From: Flavobacteriales bacterium UBA5081
GTDB taxonomy: Bacteria > Bacteroidota > Bacteroidia > Flavobacteriales_E > Vicingaceae
DNA: 64,000 nucleotides
Reading direction: 5' to 3'
Assembly: GCA_002415785.1 (NCBI GenBank)
Contig: DIAJ01000032.1
Coordinates: forward strand, 104,375-168,374
The translations under genes were made by a program, and so were the position numbers. Shown here piece after piece: positions 17,416 to 27,612 of the stretch (position 1 is its first letter; every line of letters starts with the position of its first letter). Below the pieces are notes generated by a model. The model made no database searches. It saw only the letters and a program-made list of their open reading frames with translations, and was not told the DNA's origin.

Positions 17416-19548
17416 ATGTCACAAATTGCAACAACACAAACAATCAATCTTCCAGACGGACGGGAGATTACCCTAGAAACCGGAAAGCTTGCTAAGCAAG
17501 CCGATGGTGCAGTGGTTTTAAAAATGGGAAAAACCATGTTATTAGCCACTGTGGTTTCAAATAAAGAAGCCGGAGAAAACATTGACTTTTTACCTTTAAT
17601 GGTAGATTACCGCGAAAAATTCTCCTCAATCGGACGTTTTCCCGGAGGATTTTTGAAAAGAGAATCTAGGCCTTCTGACTCAGAAGTTTTAGTTTCAAGA
17701 CTAGTTGATCGTGCATTGCGTCCTTTATTTCCCGACGATTATCACGGCGACACCATTTTGCAGATTTCTCTAATTTCTGCCGAAGAAAATGTACTTCCAG
17801 ATGCTTTAGCATGCTTTGCTGCTTCTGCAGCCCTTGCTGTTTCAGATATTCCTTTCAACGGCCCAACTTCTGAAGTAAGAATTGCTCGCATCAACAACGA
17901 TTGGAAAATCAATCCAAATTTAGATGAATTAAAAGAAGCTGATATCGACCTTATGGTTGCCGGAACAATGGACAGCATTGTAATGGTAGAAGGTGAAATG
18001 AAAGAGGTTTCTGAAGAAGAAATGCTTCAAGCCATTGAAGAGGCTCATAAAAGCATTCAGCAACAATGTCAAGCTCAAATTGACTTGGCAGCAAAAGTTG
18101 AAAAAGCCAACCCAAAAAGAGAATACAATCACGAAAGCAAAGACGAAGCACTTTTAGAGCAAATCAATGCTTTTGCTTATGAAAAATGTTACGCCATTGC
18201 AAAAGAAGGTTTAGCCGATAAACACGAGCGTTCAAATCGCTTTAAAGCAGTAAAAGAAGATTTTATTGCCACTTTAAGTGAAGAAGAAGCTTCAGAAAAA
18301 GCATTTTTAATCGGACAATACTTTGGTAAAGTTCAAAAAGAAGCAGTAAGAGACTGTGTATTGAACGAACGCATTCGTTTGGACGGTAGAAAAATGGACG
18401 AAATTCGCCCAATTTGGTCGGAGATTGACTACTTACCTGGAGCACACGGTTCAGCTATTTTTACTAGAGGAGAAACTCAATCCTTAACATCTATTACTTT
18501 AGGTAGTAAAATGGATGAGCAGAGAATTGACGGTGCAGTAATTGTCGATTCAGACAAATTTATTTTACACTACAACTTTCCATCATTCTCTACCGGAGAA
18601 GCTCGTCCTAACAGAGGACCCGGAAGAAGAGAAGTTGGACATGGAAACTTGGCAATGCGTGCACTTAAGCCAATGGTTCCAACAGGAATTGAAAATCCAT
18701 ATACGATTAGAGTAGTTTCTGATATTTTAGAATCTAATGGTTCTTCATCAATGGCAACTGTTTGTGCAGGTTCATTAGCCTTGATGGATGCAGGTATTAA
18801 AATGAAAAAACCGGTTTCAGGTATTGCCATGGGTTTAATTTCCAAAGGTGATAAATACGCCGTTCTTTCAGACATTTTAGGTGATGAAGATCACTTAGGA
18901 GACATGGACTTTAAAGTTACCGGAACTGAAGACGGTATTACTGCTTGTCAAATGGACATTAAAATCAGCGGACTTTCTTTCCAAGTAATTGGAGAAGCCT
19001 TAAAGCAAGCAAGAGCAGGAAGGTTGCACATTTTAGGAGAAATGCAAAAAACCATTTCTGTGCCTAGAGATAACTACAAGTCAAATGCTCCTCGTATCAT
19101 TCAAATGGTTATTCCTAAAGAAATGATTGGTGCTGTAATCGGACCGGGTGGAAAGATCATTCAAAGCATTCAAGAAGAAACAGGAACTACAATTGTTTTA
19201 GAGGAAGTTGACAACAAAGGAGTTATTGATATCGTATCAACCGACCAAGAAGGCTCTGATGAAGCTGTACGCCGAATTAAAGCCATTACAGCTGTTCCTG
19301 AAGTGGGAGAAACCTACAAAGGAAAAGTGAAGTCAATAGTTCCTTTTGGTGCATTTGTTGAAGTTTTACCCGGACAAGATGGATTGCTTCACATTTCTGA
19401 AATCGCTCATAAAAGAGTAGAAAATGTGGAAGACTTCTTGAAAGAAGGTGATGTAATCGAAGTGAAATTAGTAGCAATTGACCCGAAGACGAAAAAGTTT
19501 AAGCTTTCTAGGAAAGCTTTACTTGAAAAGCCAGAACAACAGAACTAA
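17416..19548 (+). CDS. pnp: Polyribonucleotide nucleotidyltransferase (PNPase)
   Basis: A 710-residue protein with two RNase PH domains (about 10-230 and 325-545; FFPGG-type loop FPGGFLKRE and the second-core motifs [18 protein letters not shown] and [15 protein letters not shown]). A KH domain follows near 560-615 ([17 protein letters not shown]), then an S1 domain near 625-695 ([26 protein letters not shown] read in segments). It degrades RNA phosphorolytically in 3'-5' direction as a trimer. Length and domains are complete. Confidence 0.97.
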   Translation: MSQIATTQTINLPDGREITLETGKLAKQADGAVVLKMGKTMLLATVVSNKEAGENIDFLPLMVDYREKFSSIGRFPGGFLKRESRPSDSEVLVSRLVDRALRPLFPDDYHGDTILQISLISAEENVLPDALACFAASAALAVSDIPFNGPTSEVRIARINNDWKINPNLDELKEADIDLMVAGTMDSIVMVEGEMKEVSEEEMLQAIEEAHKSIQQQCQAQIDLAAKVEKANPKREYNHESKDEALLEQINAFAYEKCYAIAKEGLADKHERSNRFKAVKEDFIATLSEEEASEKAFLIGQYFGKVQKEAVRDCVLNERIRLDGRKMDEIRPIWSEIDYLPGAHGSAIFTRGETQSLTSITLGSKMDEQRIDGAVIVDSDKFILHYNFPSFSTGEARPNRGPGRREVGHGNLAMRALKPMVPTGIENPYTIRVVSDILESNGSSSMATVCAGSLALMDAGIKMKKPVSGIAMGLISKGDKYAVLSDILGDEDHLGDMDFKVTGTEDGITACQMDIKISGLSFQVIGEALKQARAGRLHILGEMQKTISVPRDNYKSNAPRIIQMVIPKEMIGAVIGPGGKIIQSIQEETGTTIVLEEVDNKGVIDIVSTDQEGSDEAVRRIKAITAVPEVGETYKGKVKSIVPFGAFVEVLPGQDGLLHISEIAHKRVENVEDFLKEGDVIEVKLVAIDPKTKKFKLSRKALLEKPEQQN

Positions 19549-19570
19549 ACTCTAACTTACAAGTAAATAG

Positions 19571-19606
19571 AAAGGGTCGCTTAAAATTAAGCGACCCTTT
19601 TTTATT
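19571..19606 (+). terminator. Intrinsic terminator after pnp
   Basis: A perfect 14-bp stem, AAAGGGTCGCTTAA paired with TTAAGCGACCCTTT (19571-19600), followed by TTTATTT. It begins 22 bases after the pnp stop. Confidence 0.9.
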
Positions 19607-19731
19607 TAGAATGATTCTAAATTAATTTGTTAATAAATGTAAATAAAGGAAAATGCTTGAAATTTGGTTAGTTTTATAGGTGACTTATCTACCCGGAGTC
19701 TATACTTACGAACTAACCAAAGCTTAAATGT

Positions 19732-20598
19732 ATGAGACAACTTAAGATTAGTAAGAGCATTACCAATCGAAAAACTATTTCGCTCGATCGTTATTTACAG
19801 GAAATTAGCAAAGAAGACCTCATTACTGCGGAGGAAGAAGTTGAATTAGCTAGACGCATAAAGCAAGGAGATGCTGTTGCTTTGGAAAAGCTAACCAAGG
19901 CAAACCTCCGATTTGTCGTATCTGTTTCAAAGCAATATCAAAACCAAGGTTTAAGTTTACCCGATTTAATTAACGAAGGAAATTTAGGTTTGATTAAAGC
20001 TGCTCAGCGATTTGATGAAACTCGAGGCTTTAAATTTATCTCCTATGCCGTTTGGTGGATTCGTCAATCTATCCTGCAGGCATTAGCAGAACAATCAAGA
20101 ATTGTGCGCTTACCTCTTAACAAAATTGGCACGATTAATAAAGTGCGAAAAACTTTTAATGAGTTAGAACAAAAATTTGAAAGAGAACCATTAGAGCATG
20201 AAATTGCCGAATGTCTAGAAATGAACTTAATCGACATTAAGGCATCGATGAAAAATAATCGCCGACATATTTCTATGGATGCGCCAATTTCAAGTGACGA
20301 AGACAGCAGCAATATGTATGAGCTCATGTGTAATGAAGACAGTCTCGATCCCGATAATCAACTTGTTCATCAATCACTTTGTGAGGAAATTGAGCGCCTG
20401 TTAAAAGCACTACCGTCAAGAGAAGCAGAAGTTGTTCGTTTGTTTTTTGGATTAAATAATAGAACACCCTTGAGTTTAGAAGAAATTGGACAACAGTTTA
20501 ATCTAACAAGAGAAAGAGTTCGGCAAATTAAAGAAAAGGCTGTCAGACGTTTAAAGATAAACTCAAAATGTGAAATGCTAAAAAGCTATTTAGGTTAA
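19732..20598 (+). CDS. rpoD: Primary sigma factor (sigma-70, Bacteroidota type)
   Basis: A 288-residue RpoD-like sigma factor without the long region 1.1 and non-conserved region, as usual in Bacteroidota. Region 1.2 starts near [11 protein letters not shown], region 2 contains [19 protein letters not shown] and the -10 recognition helix [10 protein letters not shown], region 3 follows, and region 4 ends with [17 protein letters not shown]. It recognises the TTG/TAnnTTTG promoters seen throughout the window. Single gene, preceded by a 180-base leader after the pnp terminator. Confidence 0.95.
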   Translation: MRQLKISKSITNRKTISLDRYLQEISKEDLITAEEEVELARRIKQGDAVALEKLTKANLRFVVSVSKQYQNQGLSLPDLINEGNLGLIKAAQRFDETRGFKFISYAVWWIRQSILQALAEQSRIVRLPLNKIGTINKVRKTFNELEQKFEREPLEHEIAECLEMNLIDIKASMKNNRRHISMDAPISSDEDSSNMYELMCNEDSLDPDNQLVHQSLCEEIERLLKALPSREAEVVRLFFGLNNRTPLSLEEIGQQFNLTRERVRQIKEKAVRRLKINSKCEMLKSYLG

Positions 20599-20619
20599 AA
20601 AATTGCCAAGCGAAAGCGC

Positions 20620-20627
20620 TAACTTTG
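20620..20627 (+). promoter_or_regulatory. -7 promoter element of rpe
   Basis: TAACTTTG fits TAnnTTTG and ends 11 bases before the rpe ATG at 20639. This supports the shorter start rather than the in-frame TTG at 20603, which would precede the promoter. Confidence 0.55.
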
Positions 20628-20638
20628 CCAAAAAAAAG

Positions 20639-21289
20639 ATGGCACATTACATTGCACCCTCCATTTTAGCTGCGGACTTTTCTAACTTAAAAGAAGCCTG
20701 CGAAATCATCAACAACAGTGAAGCAGATTATTATCACATTGACGTAATGGACGGTCATTTTGTACCCAATATCTCTTTTGGAATGCCGGTAATGGCTTCC
20801 ATTAAACCTCTTGCTAAAAAGCCCTTCGACGTACATTTAATGATTGAGAAACCAGAACGTTATATCTCCGAATTTAAGGCAGTGGGAGCTGATATTTTAA
20901 CGGTTCACTTAGAAGCTTCAACACATCTACATAGAACAATTCAAGCCATCAAAAAAGAAGGAATGAAAGCGGGTGTTGCTATTAACCCACACACTTCAGT
21001 TGACTTATTGCGCGATGTGATTCAAGATATTGACTTAGTTTGCGTCATGTCGGTTAATCCGGGATTTGGAGGACAGTCATTCATAGAAAATACTTACGGA
21101 AAAGTGAGAAAGTTGAGATCAATTATTCAAGAAAGCGACAGTAACGCCCTAATTGAAATTGATGGTGGAGTTACAAGCGCCAACGCAAAACAATTAATTG
21201 ATGCAGGAGCAGATGTTCTTGTGGCCGGAAGTTTTGTGTTTAAATCAGCTAATCCTGTAAAGACAATTGAAGAGCTGAAGAGGGTTTAG
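20639..21289 (+). CDS. rpe: Ribulose-phosphate 3-epimerase
   Basis: A 216-residue TIM-barrel enzyme from ATG 20639. It shows IAPSILAADFSNL at the N-terminus, the metal-binding HIDVMDGHFVPN, FDVHLMIEKPE, SVNPGFGGQSF and the C-terminal EIDGGV and DVLVAGSFVF. It converts ribulose 5-phosphate to xylulose 5-phosphate in the pentose phosphate pathway. The start was set at the ATG that gives the canonical MAHYIAPSIL-type N-terminus; the TTG at 20603 only adds a non-conserved dozen residues. Confidence 0.95.
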   Translation: MAHYIAPSILAADFSNLKEACEIINNSEADYYHIDVMDGHFVPNISFGMPVMASIKPLAKKPFDVHLMIEKPERYISEFKAVGADILTVHLEASTHLHRTIQAIKKEGMKAGVAINPHTSVDLLRDVIQDIDLVCVMSVNPGFGGQSFIENTYGKVRKLRSIIQESDSNALIEIDGGVTSANAKQLIDAGADVLVAGSFVFKSANPVKTIEELKRV

Positions 21290-21293
21290 CCCC

Positions 21294-22505
21294 CTACTCT
21301 TTCCCTTCAACATAGTCTTGTAAATACTCAAAAGCGGGCATTAACTTTCCATTTTGAGCAATCGTAGCCCGCTCTATTACAGTATCATCATCTCTACCAA
21401 TTAAGTTTGGCAATACCTTTTGAATCAACTCTTCGCCAAAATCTTCAGATGCATCTTTGGGAAGCTCACAGGGCAGATTGTCAACTGCCATTACACTCAC
21501 AAAATCTTCATTAAACTCATCCTCCTCTTTCAAAGTTTTTCGATTGATAAAATAAATAGGATCTTCGATTGTTGAGGGTCGAATTGTAGAGGGAATAGGT
21601 CCGGCAATATCGCAGCTAATGTCGGCAATGGTTCGAATTTTAAAATCATCTGCTGCTAAGTCCTCTTCCGTAAAAATGCGAGGTCCTCTAGCATCCCAAA
21701 AGTGAGCAGTAATATACATATCAGCGACTTTAGTATATTTTACAAAATCGCTTTCAAAAAGCTCTGGATACTCAAATGCTTCCTCACTTTTAAAGTTAGA
21801 ACCGTCCGGCTTTCTAAAGTAATCTTCAACAGTCAGTTGAGTATATACAGCTTCATCAAAGTCCTTACTTAAAAAATCTTGTGGACTAACTTTTTTAATG
21901 GGCAACTGTTCAATAATTTCCAAAACTCCACCTGCTACTCGCCCATTTCCGGTCATTACAATTTTAAAGTTTTTCGGAAGTTTAACACGACTTAAACAGC
22001 CCTCCATTTCAACTCTATTTTTACACTTACTAGCCGGCTTTAAATCATAAATCCCACTCCTCTTACCATACGTTAGAAATGCATTATAAGCTCCAACAAT
22101 ACCTGCATATCGCCCAAAACCAACAAGTCGTCCACCACTAGAGTTTGTTAAACATTCGTAATCGACCAATTTGATACTTCGCTCTAGAACTGTTTGCAAT
22201 AACTTTCGGTTATATGACTGTTTTTTAATCGTGTGCGAAAAGAAAAAATAGGTTTTATGGGACAATAAATCATCTATCTGCACCTCCTTTACTCCAAAAA
22301 TAACATCAGCATCTTTCAAATCATCTACCAAATCAACTCCTTCAGCAGCATACTCTTCATCTTTAAAAGCTCGCACATTACTTTTTTGAACTACTAAATC
22401 TATTTGTGGGTATCTTGCACTAATTAACCTAGTTTGTTCCGGGCTAAAAGGCACTCTCTCGTCAGCAGGTATTTTCCCTTCTTTAATAATTCCTATTCGC
22501 ATCAA
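21294..22505 (-). CDS. NAD(P)-dependent dehydrogenase of the alanine dehydrogenase/PNT-LYS1 family
   Basis: A 403-residue protein beginning MRIGIIKEGKIPADERVPFSP, the N-terminal signature shared by alanine dehydrogenase, transhydrogenase alpha and saccharopine dehydrogenase (LYS1). The nucleotide-binding glycine loop is IVMTGNGRVAGG near residues 180-191. The C-terminal half (DISCDIAGPIPSTIRPST) resembles LYS1-like oxidoreductases more than true alanine dehydrogenases. The substrate is uncertain. It is convergent with rpe, 4 bases apart. Confidence 0.75.
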   Translation of the reverse strand: MMRIGIIKEGKIPADERVPFSPEQTRLISARYPQIDLVVQKSNVRAFKDEEYAAEGVDLVDDLKDADVIFGVKEVQIDDLLSHKTYFFFSHTIKKQSYNRKLLQTVLERSIKLVDYECLTNSSGGRLVGFGRYAGIVGAYNAFLTYGKRSGIYDLKPASKCKNRVEMEGCLSRVKLPKNFKIVMTGNGRVAGGVLEIIEQLPIKKVSPQDFLSKDFDEAVYTQLTVEDYFRKPDGSNFKSEEAFEYPELFESDFVKYTKVADMYITAHFWDARGPRIFTEEDLAADDFKIRTIADISCDIAGPIPSTIRPSTIEDPIYFINRKTLKEEDEFNEDFVSVMAVDNLPCELPKDASEDFGEELIQKVLPNLIGRDDDTVIERATIAQNGKLMPAFEYLQDYVEGKE

Positions 22506-22579
22506 ATATTTTTTTGGTAAAATTGCTAAATTAGTTATTTATCCAACAGTTTTATAAATCAAGTCCTTTAATACTTCCA

Positions 22580-24124
22580 ATGAAAAAAGCTTTAATTTTA
22601 ATAATACTCTCTATACTATTTATTCAATTCCAAGCGCAAGAAAAAAAGCAACTTTATTTAGAAGAAAGTTTAAAGAGCATTATTGGGAACCATCAATTTT
22701 CACAGAATTCCTTTCGTCTCTCGCAGCGTATTGATCAATTTAAAGTTAAAGATAGCTTGGTCACTTTCCAGCTTCGCAATAAACGTAATAATGGATTTTT
22801 AAAAGACAGAGGTAAAATTGTTCAATTTGATTTGAAAAACAAAGAATTGCTTTGGGAATTTGTCATCTCTTATGTATATGAACATACTGTCAACATAGGT
22901 GATTTTTTCTACTACTACACCCAAACAAATAGCTATCAGTTAGACCCAATTAGTGGAACAAAAATCAGAAAGTTAGCTACAAACTACATTTACATTGATA
23001 CAGCAAAGAGTATCGGTTTAGGTTATCCTATTAAAATCTTCTCTGATAACTCTAATCGTCTTGAAGCAGTTGATTTAACCAAAGGGGAAAAGATTTGGCA
23101 AAGAGAAATTCAGCGTAATGGAATATGGTCGAATGTTGAAAAAGTTAATGATAGTTCCATTTTAGTTTTAGCAAATGGTTTAGAAAAAATTAATTTATAC
23201 AATGGTGAAGGATGGGCACATACCTCTCAGAAAAATGAATTAAATGCAGGAGCTAGAACAGCCGCTATAATTGGCGGAGTCGCTCTTGCCGGGATTTTTG
23301 GAGGCATTATGGTTGATGTTGCGCTACCTACACCAAGTAAAAACATCCCCAATCGACCTAATAACTTTATCAATGAAGACTCCATTTACTATGCTGCTTT
23401 AAGCAATCGATTAATTAAAAGCGACAATAAAGGCAATGAATTATGGTCTGCTGATGTCATGGAAAGTGACCTACAACTTTCAGAGCTAATGAAACATAAA
23501 AATAAGTTAATCCTTACTTATGCGGGTCAGTTTTTCGACGGTAAAAGAATGGTCAGTAGAAAACGCCCTAAATTATCAGTTGTTGATGCAAATAATGGCA
23601 AAATACTATTTGACAATGACTTAAAACCGAGAAGTTACTATTCTTTAGAAGACAAGTATATTTACAACGATTCTCTTTTGCTGGTTTATCCTAGTGAGCT
23701 AGCCTATTTTGATTTGAAAAACAATCACATTTCACACCAAAGAAAAATCGAAGGCGCAGAGTTTAAAAAAGTGATTACGAAAAAGATTTTTGTAAAAAAT
23801 GATACAAAATTTGAATTGCTTAATGAACCCAATAGCTTCTACATTCAAAATGAAAAAAATAAAGTTTATAAAGTTAACTCATCGCTCGAAGTAACAAAAA
23901 ACTACAACTCCCCTTTGTTATTTTACCAATATTTAGAATACAAAAACACAGCCTTATTTGTAAATATTAATTCAAGTCAATCATATTTAGCAGATCAGCT
24001 AGGAAATATCCTACTTGAATTACCTCCTATTAACCAAGCGTATTTTAAAAATGACAAACTTTATTACGCTTATAAAAATTACTTTATGGAGGTGAATCTT
24101 TCAACATATTTAAATAATAATTAA
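22580..24124 (+). CDS. Secreted PQQ-like beta-propeller protein of unknown function
   Basis: A 514-residue protein with a signal peptide (cleavage near residue 20, FQAQ) and repeated beta-propeller blades with W/F-containing strands (KELLWEFV, GEKIWQREI, GNELWSADV). A hydrophobic glycine-rich stretch (AAIIGGVALAGIFGGIM, about residues 227-243) interrupts the propeller and could insert in a membrane. No catalytic motif is seen. It lies 2 bases upstream of an alpha/beta hydrolase gene, possibly in one transcript. Confidence 0.65.
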   Translation: MKKALILIILSILFIQFQAQEKKQLYLEESLKSIIGNHQFSQNSFRLSQRIDQFKVKDSLVTFQLRNKRNNGFLKDRGKIVQFDLKNKELLWEFVISYVYEHTVNIGDFFYYYTQTNSYQLDPISGTKIRKLATNYIYIDTAKSIGLGYPIKIFSDNSNRLEAVDLTKGEKIWQREIQRNGIWSNVEKVNDSSILVLANGLEKINLYNGEGWAHTSQKNELNAGARTAAIIGGVALAGIFGGIMVDVALPTPSKNIPNRPNNFINEDSIYYAALSNRLIKSDNKGNELWSADVMESDLQLSELMKHKNKLILTYAGQFFDGKRMVSRKRPKLSVVDANNGKILFDNDLKPRSYYSLEDKYIYNDSLLLVYPSELAYFDLKNNHISHQRKIEGAEFKKVITKKIFVKNDTKFELLNEPNSFYIQNEKNKVYKVNSSLEVTKNYNSPLLFYQYLEYKNTALFVNINSSQSYLADQLGNILLELPPINQAYFKNDKLYYAYKNYFMEVNLSTYLNNN

Positions 24125-24126
24125 AA

Positions 24127-24807
24127 ATGGAAAAACAACAAATTCTGCTTCTTCACGGTGCATTAGGCAGTAAAAAGCAATTTACTCCACTAATTAAAAT
24201 GTTAGACAAGAATTTTGATGTTCATAGTCTTGACTTTAGTGGTCATGGCGAAAAAGAAATCACGACTTCTTTTAGTATGTCGCTTTTCATGGAAAATGTG
24301 AAAAGCTATGTAAAAGAAAAAGGCTTAGATAAAATATCCATTTTCGGCTACAGCATGGGCGGTTATGTTGCCCTTAAATTAGCAGCCTCCGGAGAAACCT
24401 TTATTCATCGGATTTATACTTTAGGAACAAAATTCGACTGGAGTGAAACATCAACAGCGATGGAGGTAAGAAAGCTAAACCCTGAGAAAATAGCTGAAAA
24501 AGTCCCTCATTTTGCCAACTCACTTGAACAAGAGCATGGCAAAAATTGGAAAGAAGTGGTCAGACAAACGGCAAAAATGATGCAAAGACTATCGGAGAAA
24601 GAACACTTAACAGCAGCAGACCTAAACAAGATAAATACTCCTGTAAAAATACTTTTAGGCGATCATGACGAAATGGTGAGTAAAGAGAAAACTCTTTGGG
24701 CAGTTGAGCAATTGGCAAATGCTAATTTTATTCAATTGGAAAAATGTGCTCATCCTTTGCACAAAGTGCCGATGGAGCAACTTATAAAGTTGATAAAAGA
24801 TATTTAA
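24127..24807 (+). CDS. Alpha/beta-fold hydrolase
   Basis: A 226-residue single-domain hydrolase. It has the oxyanion strand LLLHGALGSKKQF (residues 7-19), the nucleophile elbow GYSMGGY (serine near 79), the acid in LLGDHDEMVS (near 179) and the histidine in KCAHPLHKVP (near 207). It is similar in size to MenH/YbfF-type esterases, but the substrate cannot be assigned. It starts 2 bases after the propeller-protein stop. Confidence 0.82.
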   Translation: MEKQQILLLHGALGSKKQFTPLIKMLDKNFDVHSLDFSGHGEKEITTSFSMSLFMENVKSYVKEKGLDKISIFGYSMGGYVALKLAASGETFIHRIYTLGTKFDWSETSTAMEVRKLNPEKIAEKVPHFANSLEQEHGKNWKEVVRQTAKMMQRLSEKEHLTAADLNKINTPVKILLGDHDEMVSKEKTLWAVEQLANANFIQLEKCAHPLHKVPMEQLIKLIKDI

Positions 24808-24878
24808 TTGCTTAAAAACAATCTTTTAAAAACTACATTATTTCACCAATTTTCACTTTTTAGCTTTCTCATTCTAAC

Positions 24879-24886
24879 TACCTTTG
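24879..24886 (+). promoter_or_regulatory. -7 promoter element of hemN, implying a leaderless transcript
   Basis: TACCTTTG fits TAnnTTTG and ends only four bases before the GTG start of hemN. With a usual 4-7 base distance from the -7 element to the transcription start, the mRNA would begin at or next to the start codon. Confidence 0.5.
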
Positions 24887-24890
24887 CAGC

Positions 24891-26252
24891 GTGCAAAGTT
24901 TAGTTTCAAAATACAATATTCCCGGACCTAGGTACACCTCCTACCCTACGGTTCCTTATTGGGATGAGGAGGGGATTTCAAAAAGCAAATGGATAGAGAG
25001 TTTTAAACGCTCTTTTCAGGAAAGCAATAAAGAAGAAGGCATTAGCCTTTATATTCACCTCCCGTTTTGTGAGAGTTTATGTACTTTTTGCGGTTGCAAT
25101 AAAAGAATTACCAAAAATCACGATGTTGAAGATCCATACATTAGTGCTCTTTTAAAGGAGTGGGACATGTATTTAGCTCATTTTAATGAAGCGCCAATCA
25201 TCAGTGAATTGCATTTTGGTGGTGGTACACCTACTTTTTTCAGTCCACAAAGTTTAGATCGATTACTCGAAGGAATTCTTTCCAAAGGAATAGTCCCTAA
25301 AAATCACTCCTACAGCTTTGAAGGCCACCCCAACAATACTAATAAAGAGCATTTAGAGGTAATGAATAAACACGGTTTTGAGCGTGCGAGCTATGGCGTT
25401 CAGGACTTAGACTTAAAAGTTCAGCAGACCATTAATCGGGTACAACCATTTGCCAACGTACAGAAAGTAACCGAAGAGAGTCGCCAAAGCGGCTACGATT
25501 CAATCAGCTTTGATTTAGTTTATGGACTGCCACATCAAACGCAAGACAGTGTTCGTTATACCATTGAAAAGGTAAAAGAACTCATGCCGGAGCGAATTGC
25601 TTTTTACAGTTATGCCCACGTACCTTGGATTAAAGGGAATGGACAAAGAGGCTTTGACGAAAATGACTTGCCTAAAAACGATGAAAAGCGAGCACTTTAT
25701 GAGTTAGGCTATCAATTGCTTTTAGAGGCGGGTTACAAGGAAATTGGCATGGATCATTTTGCCTTGGAGCACGACAGTATGTTTCAATCGATGAAACAGA
25801 AAAAACTACATCGAAATTTTATGGGCTATACTGCCTCTAAAACACAACTAATGGTAGGTTTAGGTGTATCTAGTATTAGTGACAGTTGGTATGCTTTTGC
25901 TCAAAATGTAAAAACGGTAGAAGAGTATTACAAGCAAATTGAAGCGGGTGAAATTCCCATTTTTAAGGGACATGAACTAACCGAAGAAGATTTAATTGTT
26001 AGAAGGCATATCCTCAACATTATGTGTCATTTTGAAACCGATTGGAAAGCTGACCTAGATAAGCACCCCATTATAGCTGAAAGTGTTAGTCGACTAAAAG
26101 AAATGGAAGCTGATGAATTGGTAGAAATTGAACCGACCGGCTTAAAAGTGACCGAAAAGGGTAAGCCCTTTGTTCGTAACATTTGTATGGCATTTGATCT
26201 GCGACTTTTGCGCAACAAGCCAACTACTCAATTATTTTCAATGACAATATGA
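24891..26252 (+). CDS. hemN: Oxygen-independent coproporphyrinogen III oxidase
   Basis: A 453-residue radical-SAM enzyme with the N-terminal YNIPGPRYTSYPTVP that is diagnostic of true HemN. The 4Fe-4S-binding CESLCTFCGC near residues 60-69 is followed by the SAM-binding FGGGTPTFFS and the C-terminal HemN domain. It decarboxylates coproporphyrinogen III in heme synthesis. The start is GTG at 24891; no upstream ATG is in frame. The stop overlaps the start of hemG by 4 bases, so the two are coupled. Confidence 0.94.
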   Translation: MQSLVSKYNIPGPRYTSYPTVPYWDEEGISKSKWIESFKRSFQESNKEEGISLYIHLPFCESLCTFCGCNKRITKNHDVEDPYISALLKEWDMYLAHFNEAPIISELHFGGGTPTFFSPQSLDRLLEGILSKGIVPKNHSYSFEGHPNNTNKEHLEVMNKHGFERASYGVQDLDLKVQQTINRVQPFANVQKVTEESRQSGYDSISFDLVYGLPHQTQDSVRYTIEKVKELMPERIAFYSYAHVPWIKGNGQRGFDENDLPKNDEKRALYELGYQLLLEAGYKEIGMDHFALEHDSMFQSMKQKKLHRNFMGYTASKTQLMVGLGVSSISDSWYAFAQNVKTVEEYYKQIEAGEIPIFKGHELTEEDLIVRRHILNIMCHFETDWKADLDKHPIIAESVSRLKEMEADELVEIEPTGLKVTEKGKPFVRNICMAFDLRLLRNKPTTQLFSMTI

Positions 26253-27607
26253 TTGCGATTTTAGGTGGTGGAATCAGTGGCTTGGCTGCAGCTTACGAAC
26301 TTCAAAAAGCCGGCAAAGACTTTATTTTATTAGAGGCCGAAAATCACCTTGGAGGTAAGATTAAAAGCACTAGCATTGAGGGCTTTCAATTGGAAATGGG
26401 ACCAAACACTGTTTTGATCAACAATACTGAGATAAAAACTCTTATTGATGAGTTAGAACTCAATGAACACATTATAAAACCGGATTCTGAAGCTGTTAAA
26501 AATCGATTTGTCATTAAAAAAGGGCAAATTGAGCCCATTCCCAATAGCTTATCTTCTGCTGTAAAATCAAAACTATTTGGACTAAATACTATATACCATA
26601 TTTTTTCAGAACCATTTCGAAAGGTGAAAAAAAGTGAAAAAGAGGAAAGTTTAGCAGACTTTAGTAGAAGAAGGTTTGGCAAGCAGATTTATCGCGATTT
26701 TATCACTCCTTTTGTCAGTGGAATATACGCCGGCGACCCTGAAAAGATGAGTGTAAGTCACACCCTAAATATTTTAAAAGAAGCTGAAGAAAAGCACGGT
26801 AGTGTTTTAAAGGGGATGATGAAAATCATGAAAGCAAAAAAGCAAGACCCTAACAATCAAAGTCTACCAAAAGAGAAGATATTTACTTTTAAAAGAGGTT
26901 TGGCATTTTTGATTGATTCAATTAAAGAGAAAATTCAAAGTAATGTCGAATTAAATGCTAAAATAGTTGAGATAAAGTTTGATGGCGGAAAATACATTAT
27001 TGTCTATCAAAAAGCAAATGAAATAAAAGAGCTAGAAGTAGAAAAAGTAATTTCTACACTTCCGGCAAAGCACTTAGCCAATAGTATTGAGAAAATAAAT
27101 GTAGAGCTTTCTCTTCAACTCAAGAAAATAAACTATGTTCCGGCAGTTGTTCTGCATCTAGCGGTAGAAAAATCAAATATAACTTTTAATCAAAAGGCAT
27201 TTGGATTGCTAAGTCGCAAAGAAGAGGATGTGCCCTTTTTAGGCCTTTTGTTTAACAGTCGCTTCTTTCCGCACACAGCACCTCAAGACAAGGAACTTTT
27301 TACCATAATTTGTGGAGGTTACAAACAGCCAAGTATTTTAAACGAAAAAATAGAAAATATTCATACTAAAGTAGATAAAGCTTTGATGAAATTAAATGTA
27401 ACATCTTCTAACAGTCACTTACTCCATCTACAAAAATGGTCCGACGGCATTCCTCAGTATGAAGTGGGCTACGACGCTATAAAAAAGTCGATTAAAGATT
27501 TTCATCATCAGCAGAAAAACTTTTATATTGCAGGGAACTTCTTCGGAGGAGTTTCGGTGAGCGACTGTGTATCAAATGCTCGTAACTTAGCCCGGAAGTT
27601 AGTATAA
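26249..27607 (+). CDS. hemG: Protoporphyrinogen/coproporphyrinogen oxidase, HemY type
   Basis: A 452-residue FAD-dependent oxidase. The N-terminal dinucleotide fold is ILGGGISGLAAAYELQ with the ribose-binding glutamate in LLEAENHLGGKI. PPOX-specific sequence follows (FQLEMGPNTVL) and the C-terminal FAD motif is FYIAGNFFGGVSVSDCV. It oxidises the porphyrinogen ring in late heme synthesis. It overlaps hemN by ATGA and is followed 5 bases later by a YdcF-family gene. The flavoprotein family is firm; the precise substrate is less so. Confidence 0.9.
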   Translation: MIAILGGGISGLAAAYELQKAGKDFILLEAENHLGGKIKSTSIEGFQLEMGPNTVLINNTEIKTLIDELELNEHIIKPDSEAVKNRFVIKKGQIEPIPNSLSSAVKSKLFGLNTIYHIFSEPFRKVKKSEKEESLADFSRRRFGKQIYRDFITPFVSGIYAGDPEKMSVSHTLNILKEAEEKHGSVLKGMMKIMKAKKQDPNNQSLPKEKIFTFKRGLAFLIDSIKEKIQSNVELNAKIVEIKFDGGKYIIVYQKANEIKELEVEKVISTLPAKHLANSIEKINVELSLQLKKINYVPAVVLHLAVEKSNITFNQKAFGLLSRKEEDVPFLGLLFNSRFFPHTAPQDKELFTIICGGYKQPSILNEKIENIHTKVDKALMKLNVTSSNSHLLHLQKWSDGIPQYEVGYDAIKKSIKDFHHQQKNFYIAGNFFGGVSVSDCVSNARNLARKLV

Positions 27608-27612
27608 AGCAG

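Noticed and set aside
21294..22505. Calling this gene alanine dehydrogenase outright
   Set aside because: The C-terminal half resembles saccharopine dehydrogenase-like proteins more than alanine dehydrogenase, so only the superfamily is given.
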